A DNA stretch of 64,000 bases from G963675935 sp963719005. Lineage in GTDB: Bacteria > Planctomycetota > Planctomycetia > Pirellulales > Thermoguttaceae. Every line of letters begins with the position of its first letter. Position 1 is the first letter of the stretch. The stretch is from NCBI GenBank assembly GCA_963719005.1, contig CAVRAR010000014.1, positions 1,240,001-1,304,000 on the forward strand, written 5' to 3'. Positions 10,143 to 17,599 of the stretch are shown in pieces. The position numbers and the translations under genes were made by a program. The notes under the pieces are model-generated. The model ran no database searches. It saw only the letters and a list, made by a program, of their open reading frames with translations, and had not been told where the DNA came from.

Positions 10143-10895
10143 TCATGTATTGTCGCTCACTGCCTTGATGATCTTCTCGTCGAAACTGGCCGCCACGCGG
10201 CCGCCGGGCGGGACTACCAGAAAACGCTCGTCCTCCCAGGGGCTGTCGACCAACTGCCGCACCAGCGCCATGTCGCCGGCGAGCTTCTCGAACTTCCAGC
10301 CGCGATCGGCGGCCTGCTGGCGGGCCTGCCGCTCGAAGCGGTCGTCGGGCTCGACGCCCATCTCGATGAACGTCAGGCCGCTGTAGTTGCGGGTCATGTT
10401 GCAGAGCTGGTCGTAAAGGAACTTGGCGTTGTCTTCGCCGTACTTCGCCACCAACTCTTCATACGTTTGGATCATGCCTGACTTGTGGGCGATCGAATCC
10501 TGCCGATATTGTTCGAGCCCTTCGCCGCGTTCGATCCAGCCGCTGGTCTTGAAGTACACGCCGGGATGCGACTGGAAATAATCGAGGTATCGCTCCTTGT
10601 CGCCGAGAAAGAGCGTGATGCAGTCGTGGGCGCGGGGAATGACCAGGGGGATATTCCGCGCGGTCAGGCCCACCAGGCCGTTGCTGCACAGGGCATAGCC
10701 GAACAACACGGCCTCGTATTTCGTCTCGTCAACGCCGGCCAACACTTCGGCCAGCCGGGCCGACATGCTGGCCTGCCCCATGTCGTGCAGCCCCTTGGGA
10801 AGAAACTCGACATCCACTTGGTTCACCGAGCGTGCGACAACCTCGCACAACTCGCGATAAAGGATTTCGCAGGCAATGAGTTTCAGTCGCAACAT
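10143..10895 (-). CDS. DUF1638 family protein
   Basis: A 250-residue soluble protein beginning at 'MLRLKLIACEILYREL'. The start is placed here rather than at upstream in-frame ATGs because family members begin with this strand. Recognisable DUF1638 features are 'VLFGYALCSNGLVGL', 'LVIPRAHDCITLFLG', and 'GVYFKTSGWIERG'. The function is not known; members are frequently found beside URO-D-type and corrinoid methyltransferase genes, as here, so a role in methyl transfer or corrinoid handling is inferred. Conserved Cys and His residues in 'CSNG' and 'RAHDC' could bind a metal or cofactor. It is the upstream gene of the pair with the URO-D protein. Confidence 0.8.
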   Translation of the reverse strand: MLRLKLIACEILYRELCEVVARSVNQVDVEFLPKGLHDMGQASMSARLAEVLAGVDETKYEAVLFGYALCSNGLVGLTARNIPLVIPRAHDCITLFLGDKERYLDYFQSHPGVYFKTSGWIERGEGLEQYRQDSIAHKSGMIQTYEELVAKYGEDNAKFLYDQLCNMTRNYSGLTFIEMGVEPDDRFERQARQQAADRGWKFEKLAGDMALVRQLVDSPWEDERFLVVPPGGRVAASFDEKIIKAVSDNT

Positions 10896-11080
10896 GAACC
10901 TCCCAGCGGCGTCTCCCCGCATCCGGCGGATTATAACAGAATCGCCGGGCCAATTGCCAATGAATGTAATCTCGGGCACTCGGGCTGGGGGGTGGGTAAA
11001 GAGAACACCGAATAGGGCGGATGCGAGCTTGCGTGGCTTGCTTCGCCTCCGGTGCACGACAGGTTGGTTGAGTCAGACCG

Positions 11081-13825
11081 CTACACCTTCGCCACGGTCT
11101 GTGCTTCGGCGAGGACTTCGGCTTCGATTTCGGCGGGGGCGAGCTTCTTGGGCGGCGGCAGCGGCTCGATGATTTTGATCACGGGCTCGGCGACAACCGG
11201 CTCGTTGGCCTCCGCATTTTTCGCCGCCAACGCTTCGAGATAGCCCTTGAGCCATTGAACCGTCTCATCGATGGTGTCGGCTTGCAGAAGCACGAGTTCG
11301 CCGGGCTGGGCGGTGCTCAACGTGAGCTCCGCCGCTTTGTCGGCGCCTACAACCTCGATGATCTCCTTGGTGCGAGCGGCGGAGGCCAACCCTTTGCGGA
11401 GCAGGCCGACGATCTCGCCGTCGGCCCGGCCGCGTCGATAGTGGTCCTCGAAGAGAATCACGCGGTCGAAGGCGGCGCCGAGCAGCTCGCCCTGGCGGAT
11501 GATGTCGCTGTCGCGGCGGTCGCCTGCGGTTGTATACATGCCGATGCGGCGCGCGTGGGGAAACGTGTTGATTGCTTCGATCACGGCCGCCAACGAGTGG
11601 GCGTTGTGGCCGTAATCGACCACGACGGTCGTCCCCTCGATTTCCAGCACGTTGAAACGCCCCGGCACTTTGTCGATGTCGGCGGCGATCGACTCGGCCC
11701 GCGTGCGGATCAGATCCTTGGGCAGCCCGAGACACCAGGCGGCGGCTATCGAGGCCAGCGAGTTCTCCACTTGGAAGGCGATCTGGCCGCCGAGGGTCAA
11801 GGGGAGGCGGGAAAGGGAGACGATCGGCTCTTCGCGGTCGCCTTCGGCCAGAACCACCTGGCCGTCGCGGACGAAGATCGCCCGGCCGCCCACGCCGCGG
11901 TGGCGGACGATGACCGGATGATTCGCATCGATGGCGAAGAAGACGACGTCGCCGGGGCAGTGCGCCGCCATCTCGACGACCAGCGGATCGTTCGCGTTGA
12001 GCACCGCGTAACCCTCGGGCGCCACCGATTCGACGATGCACCGCTTCACCTTGGCCAGCTCTTCCGGCGTGTTGACGTCGGAGATGCCCAAGTGGTCGCC
12101 GTCGCCGATGTTGGTCACCACGGCCACGTCGCAGTAGTCGAAGGCAAGGCCCTCGCGAAGGATTCCGCCGCGGGCGGTCTCGAACACTGCCATATCGACC
12201 GAGGGATTTATGAGAATGCTCCGCGCGCTCTGCGGGCCGCTGCAATCGCCGCTGTCGATGCGGCGGTCGTTGATGAAAATGCCGTCGGTGCAGGTCATGC
12301 CCACCGTCTTGCCCGTCCCGCGAAGCACGTGGGCGATAAATCGCGTCGTGGTCGTCTTGCCGTTCACGCCGGTCACGGCGACGATGGGAATTCGCCCGGT
12401 TTCGCCGCGGGGGAAGAGGATGTCGGCGATCGCTTCGCCCACCGGCCGCGAAATGCCGACCGACGGTTCCAAGTGCATGCGCAAGCCCGGAGCGGCGTTC
12501 ACCTCGACGATGATTCCTCCCTGTTCGCTCAACGGGCGGGAAATGTCTTGCGCTACCACGTCGATGCCGGCGATGTCCAACCCCACGATCTTTGCCGCAT
12601 CCACGGCGTTGGCCGCCACGGCCGGATGCACGCGCTCGGTGACGTCGATGGCCGTGCCGCCGGTGCTCAGATTCGCATTGCGGCGAATCAGCACCGTCGC
12701 GCCGGCCGGCGGAATCGAAGCGGGCGTGTAGCCCTGATCGGCCAGCACCGCCAAGGCCACCGCGTCGAGCTTGATCTTGCTAAGTACCGTAGCGTGATGT
12801 TCGGCGCGCCGGGGATCGGCGTTCACCTGCTCGACCAACTGCACGATGCTGTGGAAGCCGTCGCCCAACACCTGGGCGGGCTCGCGGCGGGCGGCGGCAA
12901 CCACGCGGTCGCCGACCACCAGCAAACGATAGTCGTGGCCCGCGGCGAACTTCTCGACCAGGATCTGCTCGCTCTCCTGCCTCGCCGCCTCAAAAGCGCG
13001 AACCACCTGCTCGCGAGTCGTAAGATTGGTGGCCACGCCGCGCCCCTGGTTTCCGTCTTGCGGCTTGACGACCACCGGCACGCCGATCTCGCAGGCGGCC
13101 CGCCATGCGTCTTCGACGTCGCTGACCGGGCGGCCGCACGGCGTGGGAACGCCGACCGCGCGGAGCATCATACGGGTCATTTCTTTGTCTTGTGCAATCG
13201 CCTCGGCGATCGCGCCGGTCCGATCGGTCTCGGCGGCTTGGATGCGACGCTGCTTCCGGCCGTGGCCGAACAGCACCAGGCTGTCGTTGTTCAGCCGGCG
13301 ATAAGGAATGCCTCGCTCACGGACGGCTTCGACGATGGCCCGCGTGCTGGGGCCAAGGCACACTTCATGGGCAAGATTTCGCAGCCGCTCGATTTCTCCG
13401 GCGACATTGAACGGGCGATCGAACACCGCCGCCAGCAGAAGCTCGCGGGCGACGGCAAGGCACTCGCGGCCGACAGTCTCGTCGGCGTATTCGATGATGA
13501 CGCGGTAAACGCCGGTCTCCGAAGTTTCGCGGGCCTTGCCGAAACCCACCTCGGTGCCGGCAAGCGACTGGAGTTCCAGCGTAACGTGTTCGAGGATGTG
13601 GCCGAGATAGGTGCCGTTCCGCAGGCGTTGAAAGAAGCCGCCCCGCACGCCGATGCTGCAACGATGCTCGATCATCGTGGGCATCCAGCTCATCAACCGG
13701 TCGTTGAATCCCGGAAATTCGTTCGAGGGCTTGTCCAATTCGCCAAGATCAACCCACGCCTCTAACACGGGAAAGCTGGCCCAAACACTTGGTCCCCGAA
13801 GCGCCAAAACCTTACGGAATTCCAT
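11081..13825 (-). CDS. cphA: Cyanophycin synthetase
   Basis: A 914-residue, intact protein. It polymerises aspartate and arginine into cyanophycin, a nitrogen storage polymer, using ATP. The start 'MEFRKVLALRGPSVWA' is the family N-terminus, so longer in-frame starts were dropped. Domains: an N-terminal region with 'ILEHVTLELQSLAG', an ATP-grasp domain at about 220-475 with 'PVVVKPQDGNQGRGV' that adds Asp, and a Mur-ligase-like domain from about 480 with the P-loop 'GVNGKTTTTRF' that adds Arg, followed by 'VVDYGHNAHSL'. The C-terminal 35 residues are a Pro/Glu/Ala-rich extension. The divergent ABC/DUF1854 pair is a family partner; no cyanophycinase is present in the window. Confidence 0.95.
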   Translation of the reverse strand: MEFRKVLALRGPSVWASFPVLEAWVDLGELDKPSNEFPGFNDRLMSWMPTMIEHRCSIGVRGGFFQRLRNGTYLGHILEHVTLELQSLAGTEVGFGKARETSETGVYRVIIEYADETVGRECLAVARELLLAAVFDRPFNVAGEIERLRNLAHEVCLGPSTRAIVEAVRERGIPYRRLNNDSLVLFGHGRKQRRIQAAETDRTGAIAEAIAQDKEMTRMMLRAVGVPTPCGRPVSDVEDAWRAACEIGVPVVVKPQDGNQGRGVATNLTTREQVVRAFEAARQESEQILVEKFAAGHDYRLLVVGDRVVAAARREPAQVLGDGFHSIVQLVEQVNADPRRAEHHATVLSKIKLDAVALAVLADQGYTPASIPPAGATVLIRRNANLSTGGTAIDVTERVHPAVAANAVDAAKIVGLDIAGIDVVAQDISRPLSEQGGIIVEVNAAPGLRMHLEPSVGISRPVGEAIADILFPRGETGRIPIVAVTGVNGKTTTTRFIAHVLRGTGKTVGMTCTDGIFINDRRIDSGDCSGPQSARSILINPSVDMAVFETARGGILREGLAFDYCDVAVVTNIGDGDHLGISDVNTPEELAKVKRCIVESVAPEGYAVLNANDPLVVEMAAHCPGDVVFFAIDANHPVIVRHRGVGGRAIFVRDGQVVLAEGDREEPIVSLSRLPLTLGGQIAFQVENSLASIAAAWCLGLPKDLIRTRAESIAADIDKVPGRFNVLEIEGTTVVVDYGHNAHSLAAVIEAINTFPHARRIGMYTTAGDRRDSDIIRQGELLGAAFDRVILFEDHYRRGRADGEIVGLLRKGLASAARTKEIIEVVGADKAAELTLSTAQPGELVLLQADTIDETVQWLKGYLEALAAKNAEANEPVVAEPVIKIIEPLPPPKKLAPAEIEAEVLAEAQTVAKV

Positions 13826-13929
13826 AGCCGTGACTCGCTGAATGACCTTGCAGGTGTCGCTGTGAAGCAGGATGGATCGAAATATCCTAACACGATCTAC
13901 GCTGCAAACAGTCAAAAGGTTGTATCGGC

Positions 13930-14019
13930 ATGTTTTTCCAGCCCGATAACAACGGGGAATTCGTCAATGAGCGCATCTCCCTTGCGTTCTGCCAAAGGTG
14001 GTACATCTTCACGTGTCGC
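13930..14019 (+). pseudogene. Possible decayed rve-type integrase/transposase fragment
   Basis: Thirty codons read 'DNNGEFVNERISLAFCQ' and 'RWYIFTC', which resemble the 'DNGSEFIN...LL..C...GITFTRSRP' block of integrase-core transposases. The conserved sequence stops abruptly afterwards. It is short and degenerate, so it is offered only as a likely relic. Confidence 0.35.
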
Positions 14020-14394
14020 CTCTTGGGGCAAGTTCTGCGATGCGAAATTGTGGAAAACCGCATGTGGCGGCCCACACAAATCGCCAGCCTTACCCAACTG
14101 ACCAAAAACGTCGACACAGACGCAGACCCCGACCCGCGATGAAGCGTATGGAAGGGTAAAGCTTGGGCATCAGCAGGGAGCATCCCGTGTGTCAACACTA
14201 TTGCCGTGACGGAACAGCTCCGCCAGTGGCAACGCAATCCTCCCATTTTAGCCAGGGATACCGCCGAAAGGCAACAGGCCGCCAGGGTTTTCGCAAATAT
14301 CGAGGAGAAACGATGGCAATAACGCGGGGAATCATGCGAGATATACCCAATGTAGGGGGTTGCGTCTTCTGGCCGGAATTATTCATCCCCCATG

Positions 14395-14455
14395 CCAACC
14401 CGAAGCGCAAGCGATGGCGAGAGAAGCACTTGCCCTCGCTTGCGCTTCGGGTCGG
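14395..14455. repeat. Palindromic element, family E copy 1
   Basis: Arms 14395-14418 and 14432-14455 (22 of 24 match) around a 13-nt loop. The core ACCCGAAGCGCAAGCGA is shared with 61359-61423, which also has a 13-nt loop. Translated, the right arm gives 'PSLALRVG'. Confidence 0.9.
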
Positions 14456-14553
14456 AATGGTGCATTGGGCGTTCAATGGACGTTAAGCATGGATAATCCG
14501 GGTTAACGATGCTGCCCTTGGATGGGAAATCGTCTATGATTGGCTTTTGGTGT

Positions 14554-14633
14554 GTCCCGGTGGGGCAGATATTCCTGTCTGCCGAATGCGCTGGATTATC
14601 CGTGGCAGACGGGAATGTCTGCCCCATCGGGAC
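14554..14633. repeat. Palindromic element, family A copy 1
   Basis: Arms 14554-14583 and 14604-14633 (27 of 30 match) with a 20-nt loop. Each arm is itself a hairpin around GGCAGANATTCNNGTCTGCC. It ends 55 bases before the ABC gene start. Confidence 0.92.
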
Positions 14634-14688
14634 GCTTTGACACCGCAGAACCGCCTGCCGGCCCGGAACCACTCCTGCGGGGGAAGAC

Positions 14689-16980
14689 TTGAACGCCACC
14701 AACGGCTCTTGGGAGCACCTTCCAGACGATTTGCGGCGAGCGGCCGAGGCACACTTGGCGGGCGAATCCCCCTTGGCCTGGTTCGAGCTCGATCTGGACA
14801 CTCGCCTGCACTATGCGCGAGGTCTGCTCGTTTTGACCCCGTCGCGGCTGCTGGACATCGGGCCGCTGAGGGCGATCGGCGATAACGCACTCCCCCCGGC
14901 CGCAGCCGACTCATTCCGGTCCTGGCCGCTGGATGCCACGTCGGGATTGCGCGTGAAGGACCAAAACGCCGCCGGGCGGCTCGAACTGCTTGGCCCCAGC
15001 GGCCTGTTGTGCCACTGGCGCTACACGATCGGCCGTTCGCCGCTGGCCCATCGACTGGTCAATCGTTTCCAGCGTCTCCACGATGGCGAGCTGTCGGGCG
15101 GCGACGAGACCGGCGAGGCCCCGACGACCGTTTGCCCAAGCTGCGGGGCAATTCTGGCCGCCTCGCAAGCGAAATGCCCGGACTGCGGCTCGTTGGGCGA
15201 CAAACCGGCGATCAGTGCGCTGTATCGGTTAGCGGGTTTTGCCAAGGCGCGAAAGTGGATGATTCTGCTCGGATTTCTATTGATGGTGGCCAGTTCGAGC
15301 ACCTCGTTGGTGCCACCGTATCTCACGGGCCCTTTGATCGACGGGGTTTTGACTCCTGCCCAGGGTGGCGCAATTGTCGGCATGTATCGCGCGGCGCCTT
15401 ACTTGCTGGGATTCTTTCTCGCGCTGATTTTGGCTTGGCTGTTGGCATGGGGCCGCACTTTCGTGCTTGCCCGGGTAATCGAGCGGCTCGCCGTCGATCT
15501 TCGCAATCGAACCTACGGCCACATGCAGACGCTCTCGGTGCAATTCTTCGGGGGAAAGCAAACCGGCGACCTGATCGCGCGCGTTAGCACCGACACGGAT
15601 CGCATCTGCTACTATCTGTCGGTATATGTGCTGGACTTCGCCAACGACATACTGACGCTCCTGTTGATGGCGGGCATTCTGTTCTCGATGGACGCGCAGC
15701 TTGCTCTGGCAACGCTTCTCCCCCTGCCGATTATCACGTTCTTAGTGCATGTCGTCCGCAGTCGGTTGCGACGGGGCTTTGCCCAGGGAAGCCGGGCTTG
15801 GGGTGAAATGACCAGCGTTCTGGCCGACACGATTCCCGGCATTCGCGTCGTCAAGGCGTTTGCACAGGAGCGGCGCGAGATAGAGCGGTTTCGCCAGGCG
15901 AACGACCGGGTGTTGCAGGCCAACGATCGCGTCAACACGGTCTGGACGTTCTTCGAGCCGGTGGTGACGCTGCTGACTTCCCTGGGGCTGTTGGTTGTGT
16001 GGGGGTTCGGCACTTGGCGGATCGTTCAACACGGACCGCTTACGGTTGGCGCCCTGATGGTGTTCATTCAGTACATCTCGCGTTTTTACAGTCGGCTGGA
16101 TTCGATGAGTCGCATCGTGGCGGCCACCGAACGCGCCGGCGCCAGCGCCCACCGGATTTTCGCCATCCTCGATCGCGTGCCCAGCGTCGCCGAGCCGGTT
16201 CACCCGGTGCATCCGGGCAGGCTCAAGGGCGAGGTCGAGTTCCACGGCGTCGAGTTCCACTATGGCACCCGGCCGATTCTGAAGGAGATGGACCTCAAGG
16301 TTAGGCCCGGCGAAATGATCGGCCTGGTCGGGCCGAGCGGGGCGGGCAAAACGACGATCGTCAACCTGGTCTGCCGCTTTTACGACGTCGCCGAGGGGGC
16401 GATCACCGTCGATGGCACCGACATCCGCTCGTTCCCGATCGAGGAGTACCGCCGCAACATCGGCATCGTGTTGCAGGAGCCGTTTTTGTTCTACGGCACA
16501 ATCGCCGAGAACATCGCCTACGGCCGGCCCGACGCCGCGCGGACGGAGATCATCGCCGCCGCCCGCGCCGCCCGCGCCCACGAGTTCATTCTCCGCCTGC
16601 CCGACGGCTACGATTCGCTGGTCGGCGAGCGGGGGCAATTCCTCTCCGGCGGCGAACGCCAGCGAATCAGCATCGCCCGGGCGCTGTTGATCGATCCGTG
16701 CATCTTGATCCTGGATGAAGCCACGTCGTCGGTCGACACCGAAACCGAGCGGGAGATCCAGTTGGCGCTGGAGAACCTCGTAAAAGGACGAACCACGATT
16801 GCCATCGCCCACCGTTTGAGCACGCTTCGCCGCGCCGACCGGCTGGTGGTCGTCGAGCGCGGGCTGATCACGGAGGTGGGGCCGCACGACGAGCTGCTGA
16901 AACGCGGCGGCACGTACGCCCGGCTGCATCACGCCCAGTTTGAGATGCGCGAACGGAAGGGGATAGTGGATAGTGGATAG
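14689..16980 (+). CDS. ABC exporter with N-terminal sensor-like region and zinc ribbon (cyanophycin-associated type)
   Basis: A 763-residue half-transporter starting at TTG 14689. Residues 1-140 form an uncharacterised beta-rich region ('HYARGLLVLTPSRLLDIG'). A zinc ribbon follows at about 150-167 ('CPSCGAILAASQAKCPDCG'), then a six-helix exporter domain (about 185-480) and a full ATPase: Walker A 'GPSGAGKTT' near 548, signature 'LSGGERQRISIARALL' near 651, Walker B 'ILILDEATSSVD'. With the DUF1854 gene just downstream and divergent cphA, it matches the ABC transporter family that I recall being annotated as cyanophycin-metabolism-associated. What it moves is unknown. The C-terminal 'GIVDSG' and stop are made from a tandem repeat. 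Confidence 0.88.
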   Translation: MNATNGSWEHLPDDLRRAAEAHLAGESPLAWFELDLDTRLHYARGLLVLTPSRLLDIGPLRAIGDNALPPAAADSFRSWPLDATSGLRVKDQNAAGRLELLGPSGLLCHWRYTIGRSPLAHRLVNRFQRLHDGELSGGDETGEAPTTVCPSCGAILAASQAKCPDCGSLGDKPAISALYRLAGFAKARKWMILLGFLLMVASSSTSLVPPYLTGPLIDGVLTPAQGGAIVGMYRAAPYLLGFFLALILAWLLAWGRTFVLARVIERLAVDLRNRTYGHMQTLSVQFFGGKQTGDLIARVSTDTDRICYYLSVYVLDFANDILTLLLMAGILFSMDAQLALATLLPLPIITFLVHVVRSRLRRGFAQGSRAWGEMTSVLADTIPGIRVVKAFAQERREIERFRQANDRVLQANDRVNTVWTFFEPVVTLLTSLGLLVVWGFGTWRIVQHGPLTVGALMVFIQYISRFYSRLDSMSRIVAATERAGASAHRIFAILDRVPSVAEPVHPVHPGRLKGEVEFHGVEFHYGTRPILKEMDLKVRPGEMIGLVGPSGAGKTTIVNLVCRFYDVAEGAITVDGTDIRSFPIEEYRRNIGIVLQEPFLFYGTIAENIAYGRPDAARTEIIAAARAARAHEFILRLPDGYDSLVGERGQFLSGGERQRISIARALLIDPCILILDEATSSVDTETEREIQLALENLVKGRTTIAIAHRLSTLRRADRLVVVERGLITEVGPHDELLKRGGTYARLHHAQFEMRERKGIVDSG

Positions 16981-17054
16981 TGGATCGTGGAAAAGGGAGA
17001 GGGGGAGAGGGAGGCGGTTCATTCGGCATTCTTGATTCATCATTCATCATTCAA
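16960..17054. repeat. Tandem microrepeats at the ABC gene stop
   Basis: GGATAGT units (16960-16990) supply the last codons and TAG of the ABC gene. A second block of TTCATCA units (17019-17054) precedes the DUF1854 gene. Both have a period of 7-8 bases. Confidence 0.75.
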
Positions 17055-17066
17055 CTTGCACGTTCC

Positions 17067-17555
17067 ATGACCACTGTTGCATCGATACCGCTGGATTTCT
17101 CTCTTGAATACGACGCCTGGGGTCAACTCGTGTTGAGCTGCGCCGATGGCCGCCGCTTTGTGGGGATCGAGCCGGTTCGGGCGTTTCCTATCTCGCACCC
17201 GCAGGGCTTGCTGTCGATTTGCGACGCCGAAGGACACGAGTTGACTTGCATCGAAGAGCCGAGCGTGCTGCGGCCCGAGGTGCGGCGGATGCTCGAAGAG
17301 GAGTTGGGCCGGCGCGAGTTCGTGCCCGTCGTGCGGCGGATCAATCGCGTGCTGGCCGACAGCGATCCGTCGGAGTGGCGGATCGTGACCGATCGCGGCC
17401 CGACGACCTTTCTGATGGAAGACAGCGACAACGACGTGCGGCGGCTGGGCGTCAATCGGATTCTGCTGGTCGACACGCACGGCATCCGCTACTTGATCCC
17501 CGACGCCAGCCGCTTGGACGCCGCCAGCCGCCGCATCTTGGAGCGATACTTGTAG
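17067..17555 (+). CDS. DUF1854 family protein, partner of the ABC exporter
   Basis: A 162-residue soluble protein. The start ATG 17067 is chosen because the upstream in-frame codons are low-complexity repeat. Characteristic DUF1854 features are 'VRAFPISHPQGLLSICDAEG' near the N-terminus, 'REFVPVVRRINRVL' in the middle and 'VNRILLVDTHGIRYLIPD' near the end. The family occurs almost always beside an ABC exporter of the type found immediately upstream (87-base gap), and both near cyanophycin genes. The biochemical role is unknown; a regulatory or coupling subunit of the transporter is an inference. Confidence 0.88.
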   Translation: MTTVASIPLDFSLEYDAWGQLVLSCADGRRFVGIEPVRAFPISHPQGLLSICDAEGHELTCIEEPSVLRPEVRRMLEEELGRREFVPVVRRINRVLADSDPSEWRIVTDRGPTTFLMEDSDNDVRRLGVNRILLVDTHGIRYLIPDASRLDAASRRILERYL

Positions 17556-17572
17556 ATTGCTGAATGCTGATT

Positions 17573-17590
17573 GAAGCCGCTTGCGGCTTC
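17573..17590. repeat. Short hairpin, family F
   Basis: GAAGCCGC-TT-GCGGCTTC, 8-bp arms, 18 bases after the DUF1854 stop and facing the convergent protease gene. Related AACCGCTTGCGGTT hairpins occur at 21811, 23521, 29408 and 45990. Confidence 0.75.
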
Positions 17591-17599
17591 GCACGTGCC

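Larger units (their letters stand above)
14020..14688. other. Repeat-bearing intergenic region between the integrase relic and the ABC exporter
   Basis: 669 bases without a convincing gene. It holds two complete palindromic elements (14395-14455 and 14554-14633) and otherwise unassigned sequence. The promoters for the divergent cphA and ABC genes must lie in 13826-14688, but I cannot point to -35/-10 boxes with confidence. Confidence 0.5.

Noticed and set aside
11255..13765. An 836-codon open frame on the plus strand
   Set aside because: It lies entirely antisense to cphA, which has all motifs of cyanophycin synthetase; the opposing frame is open only because of GC-rich codon use.
13887..14246. 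A 119-codon minus-strand gene
   Set aside because: No family pattern; the plus strand at 13930-14019 gives a better explanation as an integrase relic.
14554..14633. Family A palindrome as an intrinsic terminator
   Set aside because: No T-tract follows the hairpin, and the same element lies inside coding regions that are read through.
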